Of a stretch of 27,047 nucleotides of DNA, positions 1 to 8,251 are shown piece by piece (the stretch's first letter is position 1; each line of letters opens with the position of its first letter). Below the pieces are notes generated by a model. That model saw only the letters and a program-made list of their open reading frames with translations. It was not told the origin of the DNA and searched no databases. The translations under genes were made by a program, and so were the position numbers. The DNA is from JAABRE01 sp964413275 (GTDB taxonomy: Bacteria > Cyanobacteriota > Cyanobacteriia > Cyanobacteriales > JAABRE01): the NCBI GenBank assembly GCA_964413275.1, contig CAYPSO010000063.1:1-27047 (forward strand), read 5' to 3'.

Positions 1-447
1 ATGGAAGCGGCTAATGAAGGAAGCGTTATGGCAGATCCCACAAATCGCACTCAATCCATTGGTATTCGGGTTAATTTAGGATTTGAACAAAAGGTTAATC
101 CTTTTGTGGAAGAAGTATTTCACCATCAAACTTTTTTTTCTCGTTTACATCAATTTGCTCTCATTTCCAATGCGTTTATAGTAGTACCGGGGGGCATTGG
201 TACTACCTTGGAAGCTTTTATGGTTTGGCAATTATTACAGGTGCGTCACCTTGATGATATTCCTTTAATTATGGTTGGAGAAATGTGGTCTGATCTAGTT
301 AAATGGGCCAAAAAATCTATGGTAGAAGGTGAATTTTCATTAGCCGAGCCTGATGATATTATTATTCCCCAATGTGTTGATACTGTTGAAGAAGCGGTTA
401 TTATTTTGCAAAAATCCAAAGCACAATGGGAAAAATCTCTTGAATAA
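1..447 (+). CDS. LOG-family Rossmann-fold protein, 3' part (5' end outside window)
   Basis: This is the C-terminal 148 residues of a LOG-family (TIGR00730-like, formerly 'lysine decarboxylase-like') nucleotide-binding protein. The family hallmark PGGxGTxxE is at residues 63-71 (PGGIGTTLE). The first residues, MEAANEG, match the internal family motif GGGPGIMEAANEGA, so the ATG at base 1 is an internal Met and the true start lies before the window. Family members such as LOG are cytokinin-activating phosphoribohydrolases. Bacterial ones are often annotated only as putative nucleotide phosphoribohydrolases, so the substrate is unknown here. A 94-bp AT-rich gap follows before the next gene on the same strand. 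Family assignment is firm; the specific reaction is inference. Confidence 0.85.
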   Translation: MEAANEGSVMADPTNRTQSIGIRVNLGFEQKVNPFVEEVFHHQTFFSRLHQFALISNAFIVVPGGIGTTLEAFMVWQLLQVRHLDDIPLIMVGEMWSDLVKWAKKSMVEGEFSLAEPDDIIIPQCVDTVEEAVIILQKSKAQWEKSLE

Positions 448-506
448 ATAGGTTGAAAAATTATAAACAATAAACATTCATAAATAATAAATGAAATGAC
501 GCATTT

Positions 507-512
507 TATAAT
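507..512 (+). promoter_or_regulatory. possible -10 box (TATAAT)
   Basis: A perfect TATAAT lies 29 nt before the ATG at 542, in the gap between the LOG gene and the sulfotransferase-like gene. No clear -35 is seen at the usual distance. In DNA this AT-rich such a match could be chance. Confidence 0.3.
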
Positions 513-541
513 AAAAATTTGCTGATATAAATCTAATAATT

Positions 542-1501
542 ATGAAAAGTTATGGACATTTAGATTGTGCATCTGAAAATTTAATTGGTGGATGGGCGAT
601 AATTGAAGACTTAAACATAATTCCAGAAATAATTATTTTTGGTGATAATCAAGAAATTGGCAGAATATCAGCATCTTTATTTAGACCAGACTTATTAGAA
701 AAGAAAATTCATCCCACAGGGTATTGTGGTTTTGATATTAGAAATTTTGATAAAACAAATTTTAATCAAGCCACTGTAATTAAAGCCATTATTTCCCAGA
801 CAGGTATGGAATTAACTAATAGTCCTTATTATCTAAAGGATAATAAAATGTCTGATTTTCCAGCACCAGTGGACGATTTTTTTGTTTTTCTACATATACC
901 AAAAACTGCGGGAACTTCATTTAGATATGCAGCCGAAAAAGTTTTTGGGCATCAAGCAGTAATTATTGATTATGGTATAGATAATCCTGTTACATCTCCC
1001 TTATTTTTGAATAGTTTTTATCAGAATAGGAAAGATTTATTAGTATCACAAATTAGACAAAATAACATAAAGTTTATCATGGGACATTTTCATGTTGTTA
1101 AATACTTAGATATTTTTGATAAGTATGTTAAATGGTGTACTTTTTTAAGAGAACCCATCGCTAGAGTAATTTCTGAATATAATTATTTAATTCGCAACAA
1201 TTTTTATGATAAATCTTTAGTAGAATTTTGTAACGATCCTAATCAATGTAATCGACAATCTCAATTAATTTCTGGTTTAAAATTAGAAGATTTTTATTTT
1301 GTTGGTATTACTGAATATTATCAAAAATCAATTCAAAAATTCAATCAATTAAGTCGGCTTAATTTTGATTATTTAGAAGAAAATTTGGGTAGAATAAATA
1401 TAGATGATTCCTATAACATTGAACCAGAAATTATCCAGATGATTAGAAATAATAATCTTAAAGATATCTCTCTATACAAAAAAGCTCTTAGTTTAATATA
1501 A
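542..1501 (+). CDS. sulfotransferase-family protein with unrecognised N-terminal domain
   Basis: The C-terminal two thirds look like a PAPS-dependent sulfotransferase. HIPKTAGTSF at residues 118-127 is the typical 5'-phosphosulfate-binding loop seen in carbohydrate sulfotransferases, and FLREPIARVISEY at 201-213 resembles the 3'-phosphate-binding motif. These enzymes usually sulfate polysaccharides or glycans. The first ~105 residues form a separate domain (GHLDCASENLIGGWAI near the start, HPTGYCGFDI near 57-66) that I cannot name; similar stretches occur in surface-glycan proteins. No signal peptide or membrane helix is visible, so it is probably cytosolic. It stands alone between the LOG gene and a convergent MscS gene, is strongly AT-rich, and could be an accessory gene for surface polysaccharide. 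The family call is good; the acceptor is unknown. Confidence 0.75.
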   Translation: MKSYGHLDCASENLIGGWAIIEDLNIIPEIIIFGDNQEIGRISASLFRPDLLEKKIHPTGYCGFDIRNFDKTNFNQATVIKAIISQTGMELTNSPYYLKDNKMSDFPAPVDDFFVFLHIPKTAGTSFRYAAEKVFGHQAVIIDYGIDNPVTSPLFLNSFYQNRKDLLVSQIRQNNIKFIMGHFHVVKYLDIFDKYVKWCTFLREPIARVISEYNYLIRNNFYDKSLVEFCNDPNQCNRQSQLISGLKLEDFYFVGITEYYQKSIQKFNQLSRLNFDYLEENLGRINIDDSYNIEPEIIQMIRNNNLKDISLYKKALSLI

Positions 1502-1504
1502 AAA

Positions 1505-1539
1505 CGTAGGTTGCGATAAATTTATCACATAATCCTACG
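1505..1539. terminator. inverted repeat between convergent genes
   Basis: CGTAGG (1505-1510) pairs with CCTACG (1534-1539), and an inner palindrome GATAAATTTATC lies at 1514-1525. It lies between the convergent sulfotransferase-like and MscS genes, so a bidirectional terminator is likely. There is no strong T-run directly after it. Confidence 0.45.
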
Positions 1540-1578
1540 CTTAATTATAATTAAATTTTCTTAAAAAAAATGCTAAAA

Positions 1579-2547
1579 CTAAGCAGCTATTTGACGAATG
1601 TTTAAATGTTGTTCGGGTACAGGATAACCGGCTTCGCCAAAGGTTTCTGTAATAGCTTTATTGGTATCAAAATAGACTTGCCAATAATAATTGTTATTAC
1701 AATAAGGACGTACTGCTAACACAGGACCTGCTAAATTAAATTCTAATATCTCTACATCTGGTGCGGGATTTATTTCCACATTGGGAATTTGGCTTAGACG
1801 AGCTTTCAATCGTGCGATCGCATCATCAGGATCGACTCCATGATTTAATTGGGCAACTAAATCAACTCTTCGGTAAGGATTAGCCGTGTAGTTTTGGATG
1901 GTACTGGCAAAAATAGCATTATTAGCCACAATATTTCTAACATTATCTGGGGAATCAATGCTAGTTACAAATATACCAATTTCGTGAACTGTTCCTGTGA
2001 TACCGGCTGCGGAGATAAAATCTCCTTGATGAAAAGGTCGAAACATTACCAAAAATGCACCTGCCGCAAAATTGGCTAACATTCCACTCCAAGCAGCACC
2101 AATTGCTACACCACCTGCTGCTAATAAAGCCGCAAAAGAAGTAGTTTCTACACCAAAAACACCTAAAATTGCAATAATTAATACAACTTGTAATAGTATA
2201 GATAAGGTATTTGTCAGATAAGACAATAGAGTTGGGTCAAAATTCTGTTGTTTGACAGCTTTTCTAATCAATCCCATTGCTACATTAATTAGCCAACGTC
2301 CAACTATCCATAAGGCGATTGCACCAATAAGTTGAATCAAAAAAGCGGCTAAATATCCCACCATTTCACCAACAAAATTTTGTAACTGGTCAACATTTCT
2401 TGAAACTTCTGTGGGAAGAGGTATGGGAATATCAATCTCTGTGGGAGATTGTGCCAAAATATATTTAAAATTCATCATGTTTTCATTCATTCCTATTATA
2501 TGGATGGTCATATCATAATCTAAGTTAATAATTTTCAACCAATCCAT
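1579..2547 (-). CDS. small-conductance mechanosensitive channel (MscS family)
   Basis: The protein is a membrane channel that opens under membrane tension to release osmolytes after hypo-osmotic shock. Three hydrophobic segments lie near residues 60-88, 108-131 and 135-167. The third carries the Gly/Ala-rich pore helix, ending in the family signature SGMLANFAAGAFLVMFRPF and followed by QGDFI. The soluble beta domain contains the GTVHEIGIFVTSI stretch. At 322 aa it is slightly longer than E. coli MscS. The extra length is at the N-terminus, and Met20 or Met24/25 are plausible alternative starts because the first ~40 residues are not conserved in the family. The gene starts 25 nt after the pnkp stop on the same strand, so it may be cotranscribed with the RNA-repair genes. 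A functional link is not evident. Confidence 0.88.
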   Translation of the reverse strand: MDWLKIINLDYDMTIHIIGMNENMMNFKYILAQSPTEIDIPIPLPTEVSRNVDQLQNFVGEMVGYLAAFLIQLIGAIALWIVGRWLINVAMGLIRKAVKQQNFDPTLLSYLTNTLSILLQVVLIIAILGVFGVETTSFAALLAAGGVAIGAAWSGMLANFAAGAFLVMFRPFHQGDFISAAGITGTVHEIGIFVTSIDSPDNVRNIVANNAIFASTIQNYTANPYRRVDLVAQLNHGVDPDDAIARLKARLSQIPNVEINPAPDVEILEFNLAGPVLAVRPYCNNNYYWQVYFDTNKAITETFGEAGYPVPEQHLNIRQIAA

Positions 2548-2572
2548 TTCTGCTCTAAGAAAATATAATATT

Positions 2573-5128
2573 TTACAATCGAGGATCTATCGGCTCACTT
2601 TCTAATGCTAAAATCCCGAATACACATTCATGCACCCTTCGTAAAGGTTGGCGACTAACAAATCGCTCTAAAGCTTCAATTCCCAAGCAAAATTCCCGTA
2701 TGGCAAGCGATCGCTTTTTGGATAATCCCCGTCGGCGCAATTGCTCTAGATTGCTCTGATTGGTATATTCAGGGCCATAAATAATTCTCAAATATTCCCT
2801 GCCACGACACTTTAATGATGGTTGAATTAAATTTTGTTCTTTTTGAGCAAGAAAATGCAAAGGTTTTACTACCATTCCTTCTCCACCCGTATTAGTTAAA
2901 TTACTCCACCAGTCAATGGCTTCTGTTACAGATGCGGCATCATCCAGATTGACTATTCGATAGGGTGTAGCTAACAGCAAAGATGAATCTGCTTGAGCAA
3001 TTTCTGCTATGGTTTGCAAATGCCAAAGATGATTTTTATCGGTATGCAGAGTATTTTCCGTCGCTAAAACATGAAAGGGAGCTAATTTTAAATCAGATAA
3101 CTCCTTTACTGGCCAACAATAACCCTGATAAGCTTTCACATATTTTTGGGCATCAAGATAACGCTGTTGATATTGAGTCAAGGTATCGCTAACCTCTATG
3201 CCATTAGTTGCTGCTTGTTGCAAAAGTTTTACGGCTTCAGATAACGCCACCTCTGCGGCAATGCCCACAGAGGCATATTGTTGCTGAATCAATTGTTGTG
3301 CTTTCATCGACCAAGGCATCAATTCACAATCTAAACAAACCCAATCGGTATTAAATTTCTGCCAAAAATCTGTAACTGAAAGAGCTTGTTGAAGCCGTTG
3401 CAGAAATTGAGCTTCTAAATCTGAATCAGAAAAAAAGTGCCTTCCTGTGCGGGTGTAACAAATACCAATTCCTTGGTTTTCTACTCCAAATCGCCTTTGT
3501 GCTGCCTCCTCATCTTGACAGATAATAACAATTGCCCGTGAGCCCATGTGTTTTTCTTCACAGATTACTTGAGTTACCCTTTGATGCTGATAGTAACTAA
3601 AGGCTTCTTGGGGATGTTCTAATAATCCGGAATGATTGGAGGTTTCCGAGGGAGACATGGTAGGGGGAAGATAAATTAACCATTTAGGATTGGCAGCAAA
3701 GCGACTCATTACTTCCAAAGCTGCGATCGCATTTTCTTCCCGAATCATAATTCTTGGTTTAAATTTGGTGTTAATTAGGCGTTTCCCTAAGACATCATCA
3801 AGCTCTAAAACATCATCATATTCCTGTTGAGCGGTTAAGGATAATTCTTCATTTCCAATTATTAAGGGCTTAATTGGCTCGCAATAAACCATTTTTGCGG
3901 TCACTGATACTAATTCCCTTTCTGGATAACGCAGAGCGGTTAACTTTCCTCCAAATACGCAACCCGTATCAATGTTAATGGTATGATTCAACCATTCCGG
4001 TTGAGGTACAGGAGTATGTCCATAAACTACTGTAGCGTTTCCTCGATAGTCTGCTGCCCATTGATAGCGCACGGGCAAACCAAATTCGTCTATTTCTCCG
4101 GTACTTTCTCCATAGAGAGCAAATTCTCTTACAGCGCGCGAGCCTCTTCCTTGAAAAGCTTCTTTCATCCCAGCATGGGCTACCACTAATTTTCCCTCGT
4201 CTAAAACATAATGACTAATTAATGAGTTGAGAAATTCGCTGTTTTCTGCTATCCATGATTCTTTTTTATCGGGAGGAAGTTGTTCTATTTCGGCTAATGT
4301 TTGTTCTAAGCCATGTTTGATTTGTACTTTTCTACCTTGAAGTTTTTTGAGTAATTTTGCGTCATGATTACCCGGCACACACAAAGCATTTCCGGCTGAT
4401 ACCATGTTTTTAACAAGGTTAAGAGTATCTAAAATACGGTTTCCCCTATCGACTAAATCCCCTAAAAAGACAGCTTTGCGACCTTGAGGATGAAAATAGG
4501 TATTATTATCTATTTGATACCCTAATTTTGTCAGTAGAGCTTCAAGTTCGTCACAACAACCATGAATATCCCCAATAATATCAAAAGGCCCTGTTTCTTG
4601 TTTAAGATTATTCCACAGGGGTTGTCTTTCGATGGTTGCAGTATTAATTTCTTCTAATGAGGAAAGGGTATAAACATAGCGAAATCCTTCTCGTTTTAGA
4701 TTTCCTAAGGAGCGACGAACTTCGCTACAGTGACGGCGCACTACTTGAAAACCAAAATTACGATCTTCTCGCTGCTGATTGCGCTCATGACATAAACTAG
4801 GAGGTAGATTAAGAGCAATGGCAACGGGAATTACATGATATTCTTTAGCTAATTGTAATAGAGGTTTGCGATCGGCCGAACGCACATTAGTGGCATCAAT
4901 AACTGTTAAGTTACCTCTGGCTAATCTTTTGGCAGCAATGTAATGAAGCACATCAAAAGCATCATTAGTAGCATTCAAATTAGTTTCATCATCGGATACT
5001 AATCCCCGACAAAAATCCGAGGAAATAATTTCTGAAGATTTAAAATGTGTTTTAGCAAATGTAGATTTACCCGAACCAGATGAACCAATTAAAACGATTA
5101 AAGATAGTTCAGGAATAGTAATTTTCAT
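2573..5128 (-). CDS. pnkp: bacterial polynucleotide kinase-phosphatase/RNA ligase (Pnkp)
   Basis: This is a three-domain RNA end-healing and sealing enzyme. The N-terminal 5'-OH kinase has Walker A G15SSGSGKST23, with K21/S22 and D38/R41 placed as in the Clostridium thermocellum enzyme. The central metallophosphatase / 2',3'-phosphoesterase has GDIHG (186-190), GDLVDRG (223-229), GNHD (253-256), AHAG (317-320), YGHTP (369-373) and DTGC (387-390). The C-terminal adenylyltransferase/ligase has motif I EKHMG with the likely AMP-accepting K526, and GGEGMVVKP at 748-756. At 851 aa it is full length for the family (C. thermocellum about 870) and every motif I looked for is intact. In characterised bacteria Pnkp works with Hen1 to repair ribotoxin-cut tRNA. 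Here it starts 5 nt after the TOPRIM gene, which points to translation coupling. hen1 is about 3.1 kb upstream instead of adjacent. Two HIP1 octamers (2707, 3723) lie inside the gene. Confidence 0.96.
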   Translation of the reverse strand: MKITIPELSLIVLIGSSGSGKSTFAKTHFKSSEIISSDFCRGLVSDDETNLNATNDAFDVLHYIAAKRLARGNLTVIDATNVRSADRKPLLQLAKEYHVIPVAIALNLPPSLCHERNQQREDRNFGFQVVRRHCSEVRRSLGNLKREGFRYVYTLSSLEEINTATIERQPLWNNLKQETGPFDIIGDIHGCCDELEALLTKLGYQIDNNTYFHPQGRKAVFLGDLVDRGNRILDTLNLVKNMVSAGNALCVPGNHDAKLLKKLQGRKVQIKHGLEQTLAEIEQLPPDKKESWIAENSEFLNSLISHYVLDEGKLVVAHAGMKEAFQGRGSRAVREFALYGESTGEIDEFGLPVRYQWAADYRGNATVVYGHTPVPQPEWLNHTINIDTGCVFGGKLTALRYPERELVSVTAKMVYCEPIKPLIIGNEELSLTAQQEYDDVLELDDVLGKRLINTKFKPRIMIREENAIAALEVMSRFAANPKWLIYLPPTMSPSETSNHSGLLEHPQEAFSYYQHQRVTQVICEEKHMGSRAIVIICQDEEAAQRRFGVENQGIGICYTRTGRHFFSDSDLEAQFLQRLQQALSVTDFWQKFNTDWVCLDCELMPWSMKAQQLIQQQYASVGIAAEVALSEAVKLLQQAATNGIEVSDTLTQYQQRYLDAQKYVKAYQGYCWPVKELSDLKLAPFHVLATENTLHTDKNHLWHLQTIAEIAQADSSLLLATPYRIVNLDDAASVTEAIDWWSNLTNTGGEGMVVKPLHFLAQKEQNLIQPSLKCRGREYLRIIYGPEYTNQSNLEQLRRRGLSKKRSLAIREFCLGIEALERFVSRQPLRRVHECVFGILALESEPIDPRL

Positions 5129-5133
5129 AATAT

Positions 5134-5784
5134 TTAACTTAAATCATATAAAGTTTTAAACCAAGTTACAAAGCTTTGAGAATTAGGATGATTTGGATTT
5201 AGAATACGTTCCATAATTGCTTGATGTAATTGTCTTCCGGGAGGATTCTGCCAAGCTAACCAAGTATAAATGTTTGCTTTATCAAGGTGATTAGTTTTAA
5301 AAGTTGAACCTTTATTTTTTGCTTCTTTGGTTACTTCTTGGACAAATTGCCAAAGTGTTTCATGTTCTGTTGGAATGATATATGTTAAAAAGGTTTCTAA
5401 CATACCTTGCAGCTTATTATCAGGCATAATCCAAATACCAAATTTAATTCCCTGAGATGTGATATGTATCAAGCCATTTTCTGATAAAGTTTCTGGAAGA
5501 TCGGGAATACTTTTAAGACAAGCATTTCTAATACTTTGCCAACGTTGTGAAGGATTATCATCTGCATCAACAATGATACCAAGGGCAGAAAGTTCAGAAG
5601 CTTGTAATTCAGTGGCAATTACATCTGGATCTACTAAATCTGAATAACCTTCATAATCACGAATATACACAATTGGTTTTTTCCTTGTTCCCCAATTCAC
5701 ACCATTTGCTTCAATTAGCTCTGGTATGACACGAGTATCTTGCTTTCCTTCGACCAGAAGAACCTTTGAATGAATTTCAGCCAT
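5134..5784 (-). CDS. TOPRIM-domain protein (DUF3226-like), partner of the adjacent ATPase
   Basis: The N-terminus reads KVLLVEGKQD with E12, and a second acidic motif IVDADDN has D73 and D75. Together these form the E...DxD signature of a TOPRIM metal-binding nuclease/primase fold. The 216-aa length and overall pattern fit DUF3226-type proteins. TOPRIM domains paired with ABC-type ATPases act as nucleases in OLD-family and PARIS-type systems. It starts only 3 nt after the ATPase stop and ends 5 nt before pnkp, so the three are almost certainly one translational unit. The substrate (DNA or RNA) cannot be read from sequence. A housekeeping or regulatory role is also possible. The TOPRIM fold is well supported; nuclease activity is inferred. 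Confidence 0.8.
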   Translation of the reverse strand: MAEIHSKVLLVEGKQDTRVIPELIEANGVNWGTRKKPIVYIRDYEGYSDLVDPDVIATELQASELSALGIIVDADDNPSQRWQSIRNACLKSIPDLPETLSENGLIHITSQGIKFGIWIMPDNKLQGMLETFLTYIIPTEHETLWQFVQEVTKEAKNKGSTFKTNHLDKANIYTWLAWQNPPGRQLHQAIMERILNPNHPNSQSFVTWFKTLYDLS

Positions 5785-5787
5785 TAT

Positions 5788-6882
5788 TTACCGCACCTCA
5801 ATTCCTCTTTCTGCGGCAATTACAACTTGTCTTTCGGTAAAGACAATACTGGTGGGTTTATCTTTTTCAATTCTTTGAATTGTAATACCTTCTTCACTTG
5901 GGTTTTCAGTGTTGGCAATGGTAGCTAGACTTGTCCAACAATCACTGTTATGAGTTGTAGCGAAGACTTGAACATTAAGTTTTTTAGCTGTTTCCCAAAT
6001 TAATTTCCACATATCAGACATAGCACTAAAGTGAAACCCAGTGTCAATTTCATCTACTAATAAAACACCATTTTTAGCATTAACAATTGCTAATGTTAGT
6101 CCTAACATTCGCCAAATGCCATCTCCCATACTACCAATAGGTATCCGTTGATTGTTATTGGCAAGTCTGACAACAAAACCGCTTCGTGAACCATTATATC
6201 TAGAATTTTTGGAACTAACTGAAGCAATACGTTCAATATTTGGTTCAATAGTTTGAAGTGCATCTGTAACGAGTTTTTCTTCTGGAGTGAGAACCACTTC
6301 ATCAAATAATTCGATCATTTTTTCCGTTGTTAAGGAAGAAGATGTTATAAATTGTGTTGTTGCGTCCAAATTTTTTACATCTCTGTGAAAACGTCTTATG
6401 TAATTTAATGACAAACCATATTGAGAGGATAATGGTAATTTCATATTTTCATTTTTTTGTCCTAGCCACTCGATAACTAATACCAACTCTTGTATATCTT
6501 CAAATTGGCTAATTTGCTCCTTGTTTTCTAGTTCCTTATCTTTTATAGATACAACTATCTCTTCTTGTCCATCATTATAGTTGCTAGCAATAATTGAAAA
6601 GCTGCTATCAATATCTATTTCATGACCATAAAAAAGATGCCTAACATCTAGCTCTAGTTTACGAGCAACATTATTTTCATCTATTACAGTGTATTCCCCT
6701 CGATTAATCATTATTTCTCCTAATGCTTCAAGGTTAGACTGAAAGGTAAGAAGTTGAATCGCTTCTAAGATTGATGTTTTACCACTATTATTAGTACCAA
6801 CTAGCAAATTTAGTCTGCCAAGCTGTTGAAGCTCAAAAGTTTTAAAACAACGGAAATTTTCAATTTTAAGTGCTTTGAGCAT
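5788..6882 (-). CDS. ABC/RecF-like AAA ATPase (OLD-type), partner of the TOPRIM protein
   Basis: The protein has the full ABC-type ATPase set. The N-terminal IENFRCFKTFEL strand is typical of RecF/SMC/OLD proteins. Walker A is at G29-T36 (GTNNSGKT), a signature-like GSMGDG lies about 25 residues before Walker B, Walker B is VLLVDE (273-278), and the H-switch is FATTH (H311). A middle insertion of roughly 150 residues is likely a helical arm. The 364-aa length fits the AAA_15/AAA_21 group, which often appears as the sensor/oligomerising ATPase of defence modules with a TOPRIM partner (AriA-AriB of PARIS, split OLD systems). It precedes the TOPRIM gene by 3 nt. A 90-nt gap separates it from the Thg1-like gene, enough for an internal promoter. 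The biological role is inferred. Confidence 0.85.
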   Translation of the reverse strand: MLKALKIENFRCFKTFELQQLGRLNLLVGTNNSGKTSILEAIQLLTFQSNLEALGEIMINRGEYTVIDENNVARKLELDVRHLFYGHEIDIDSSFSIIASNYNDGQEEIVVSIKDKELENKEQISQFEDIQELVLVIEWLGQKNENMKLPLSSQYGLSLNYIRRFHRDVKNLDATTQFITSSSLTTEKMIELFDEVVLTPEEKLVTDALQTIEPNIERIASVSSKNSRYNGSRSGFVVRLANNNQRIPIGSMGDGIWRMLGLTLAIVNAKNGVLLVDEIDTGFHFSAMSDMWKLIWETAKKLNVQVFATTHNSDCWTSLATIANTENPSEEGITIQRIEKDKPTSIVFTERQVVIAAERGIEVR

Positions 6883-6972
6883 AGTTTAATAATTAGGCCA
6901 ATCAGATATGGTACTAGAATAAGGGATATTGTGACTTTTGAGTCTATCACTCTAATAATAATCCCAATATGA

Positions 6973-7734
6973 TTAGGACGAATGTATCAATTCTTTTATA
7001 AATTGACTATATTCTTCTTTCATTGGTAAATTAAAAGCTTGATAAATTTGTTTTCGAGTAGTTAAAATTTGTTCTTTAGTAATAGGATTATAGCCCATTT
7101 TTTCTACTGATTGCCAATATAATCCGATTCCTCGTTTTTGCCATTTAGGTAAGTCATTAAAATTAATACCATACTGAAATAATAATTCATTTTTGGCTGA
7201 AACTGATAATTTTTCCATGATTTTTGTGGCTTTTCTGGCACTTTCTCCATTTTTCCGTAAACACCAATAGCAATGAGAATTAAGAGAATTTCTGTGGGCA
7301 TCTTCGTTACGCCAGCGAAAATAATTAATTACTTCTTCTTGATTGGGTAATTGGGAAATACGACAATCAAAACAAGCAATATTTCCGAGTAATAAAGATA
7401 GTTTTGCACTTGCTTCTCCTGCTAAAACTGAATTTAATTTGCGCAATTTTCGCTTAAATGTTTCTTCTTCTAAGTCGAATAATAAGGATATTTCATCACT
7501 TTGTGTATAACCATAAATGATTTTAAATCCACAATTCATTAAATGTTCTACTACGGATACCATGTAATCTCTAAAGATTTTATCGTAAGGAACTTCAAAA
7601 GAATGTTGTTCTTTAGTTAGCCTAGTAAAAGAACGTCCATCTAAACGAGCTACTATATAAATTCCGGGTAAAACACATAAATCATAGGTCGTCTCAAAGA
7701 CTCGCATTCTATCGTCTAATTCAGTAAATTTCAT
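6973..7734 (-). CDS. Thg1-like protein (tRNA 3'-5' polymerase family)
   Basis: The family is that of tRNA-His guanylyltransferase and bacterial/archaeal Thg1-like proteins, which add nucleotides in the 3'-5' direction to tRNA 5' ends. The metal-binding palm motifs are visible: LDGRSF with D32, and YTQSDEIS with D80/E81. The eukaryotic Thg1 HINNLYN motif is replaced by HRNSLNS, as expected for a Thg1-like protein, not a true G-1 transferase. Bacterial members can repair 5'-truncated tRNAs using the 3' strand as template. At 253 aa it is full length. Its ATG overlaps the stop of the upstream kinase gene by 4 nt (7731-7734), so the two are translationally coupled. Its place between hen1 and pnkp supports tRNA repair over normal tRNA-His maturation. 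Family call firm, substrate inferred. Confidence 0.9.
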   Translation of the reverse strand: MKFTELDDRMRVFETTYDLCVLPGIYIVARLDGRSFTRLTKEQHSFEVPYDKIFRDYMVSVVEHLMNCGFKIIYGYTQSDEISLLFDLEEETFKRKLRKLNSVLAGEASAKLSLLLGNIACFDCRISQLPNQEEVINYFRWRNEDAHRNSLNSHCYWCLRKNGESARKATKIMEKLSVSAKNELLFQYGINFNDLPKWQKRGIGLYWQSVEKMGYNPITKEQILTTRKQIYQAFNLPMKEEYSQFIKELIHSS

Positions 7735-8174
7735 TTATTCCAGTTCTTAATTTTAAATGAATAATCTGTTAATATTTCTACTGTATAAACTTCATCAAAT
7801 CCTTCTGCAAAAGTAGGTAAAATAAGTTTTTTATAAGTACCAATTAATCCAATGATGGGAATTTTTTGTTTGTTTGTTCTTGCTTCATTTCTTTGTTTAC
7901 ATTCTTCAAGGGATGATTGAAAATAGTAACCAATTATTTTAAATTTATATTGTTTTGCTAGTTTTATATATTTATTACGTTCCTCCAGTGTTGGATTGGT
8001 ATTATCAATGACTAATGGTTGTTTTGCTTCTAAACAGGCTTGAAATAAAATATTTTCCTGATGCCGAGTTTTAAGCATATCTAAGTTAATGCGAATATGT
8101 GTATCAAAAAAATATTCACGATAAAAAGTAGATTTACCTGATGCTTGAATTCCTACAAAAATTATTGCTTCCAT
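7731..8174 (-). CDS. small P-loop kinase, T4 Pnk-like (AAA_33 type)
   Basis: The 147-residue protein opens directly with Walker A G8IQASGKST16. It then has INLD (D32, in the place of the catalytic Asp of T4 Pnk kinase), VIDNTNPTLEER (D57), and an Arg-rich lid-like segment EECKQRNEARTN. These are the features of single-domain polynucleotide-kinase-like P-loop proteins, which phosphorylate 5'-OH ends; some relatives act on small molecules instead. It overlaps the Thg1-like gene by 4 nt and follows hen1 by 77 nt. A second kinase beside the kinase domain of Pnkp is odd. It may supply the 5'-phosphate needed before 3'-5' extension or favour a different RNA. P-loop kinase fold firm; RNA as substrate is inference from context. 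Confidence 0.75.
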   Translation of the reverse strand: MEAIIFVGIQASGKSTFYREYFFDTHIRINLDMLKTRHQENILFQACLEAKQPLVIDNTNPTLEERNKYIKLAKQYKFKIIGYYFQSSLEECKQRNEARTNKQKIPIIGLIGTYKKLILPTFAEGFDEVYTVEILTDYSFKIKNWNK

Positions 8175-8251
8175 TTTATATAATTTCTTATCTAATTAAC
8201 GATTCATACTTTTAATAAATAATTGAGATAGGAATAAAAAATTATCATTGT

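Noticed and set aside
5134..6882. Gabija system
   Set aside because: Gabija has ATPase and TOPRIM fused in GajA plus a UvrD-like helicase GajB; here they are separate and no helicase is present.
6973..7734. true tRNA-His guanylyltransferase for G-1 addition
   Set aside because: The eukaryotic HINNLYN motif is replaced, and bacteria normally encode G-1 in the tRNA gene; a repair-type Thg1-like protein fits better.
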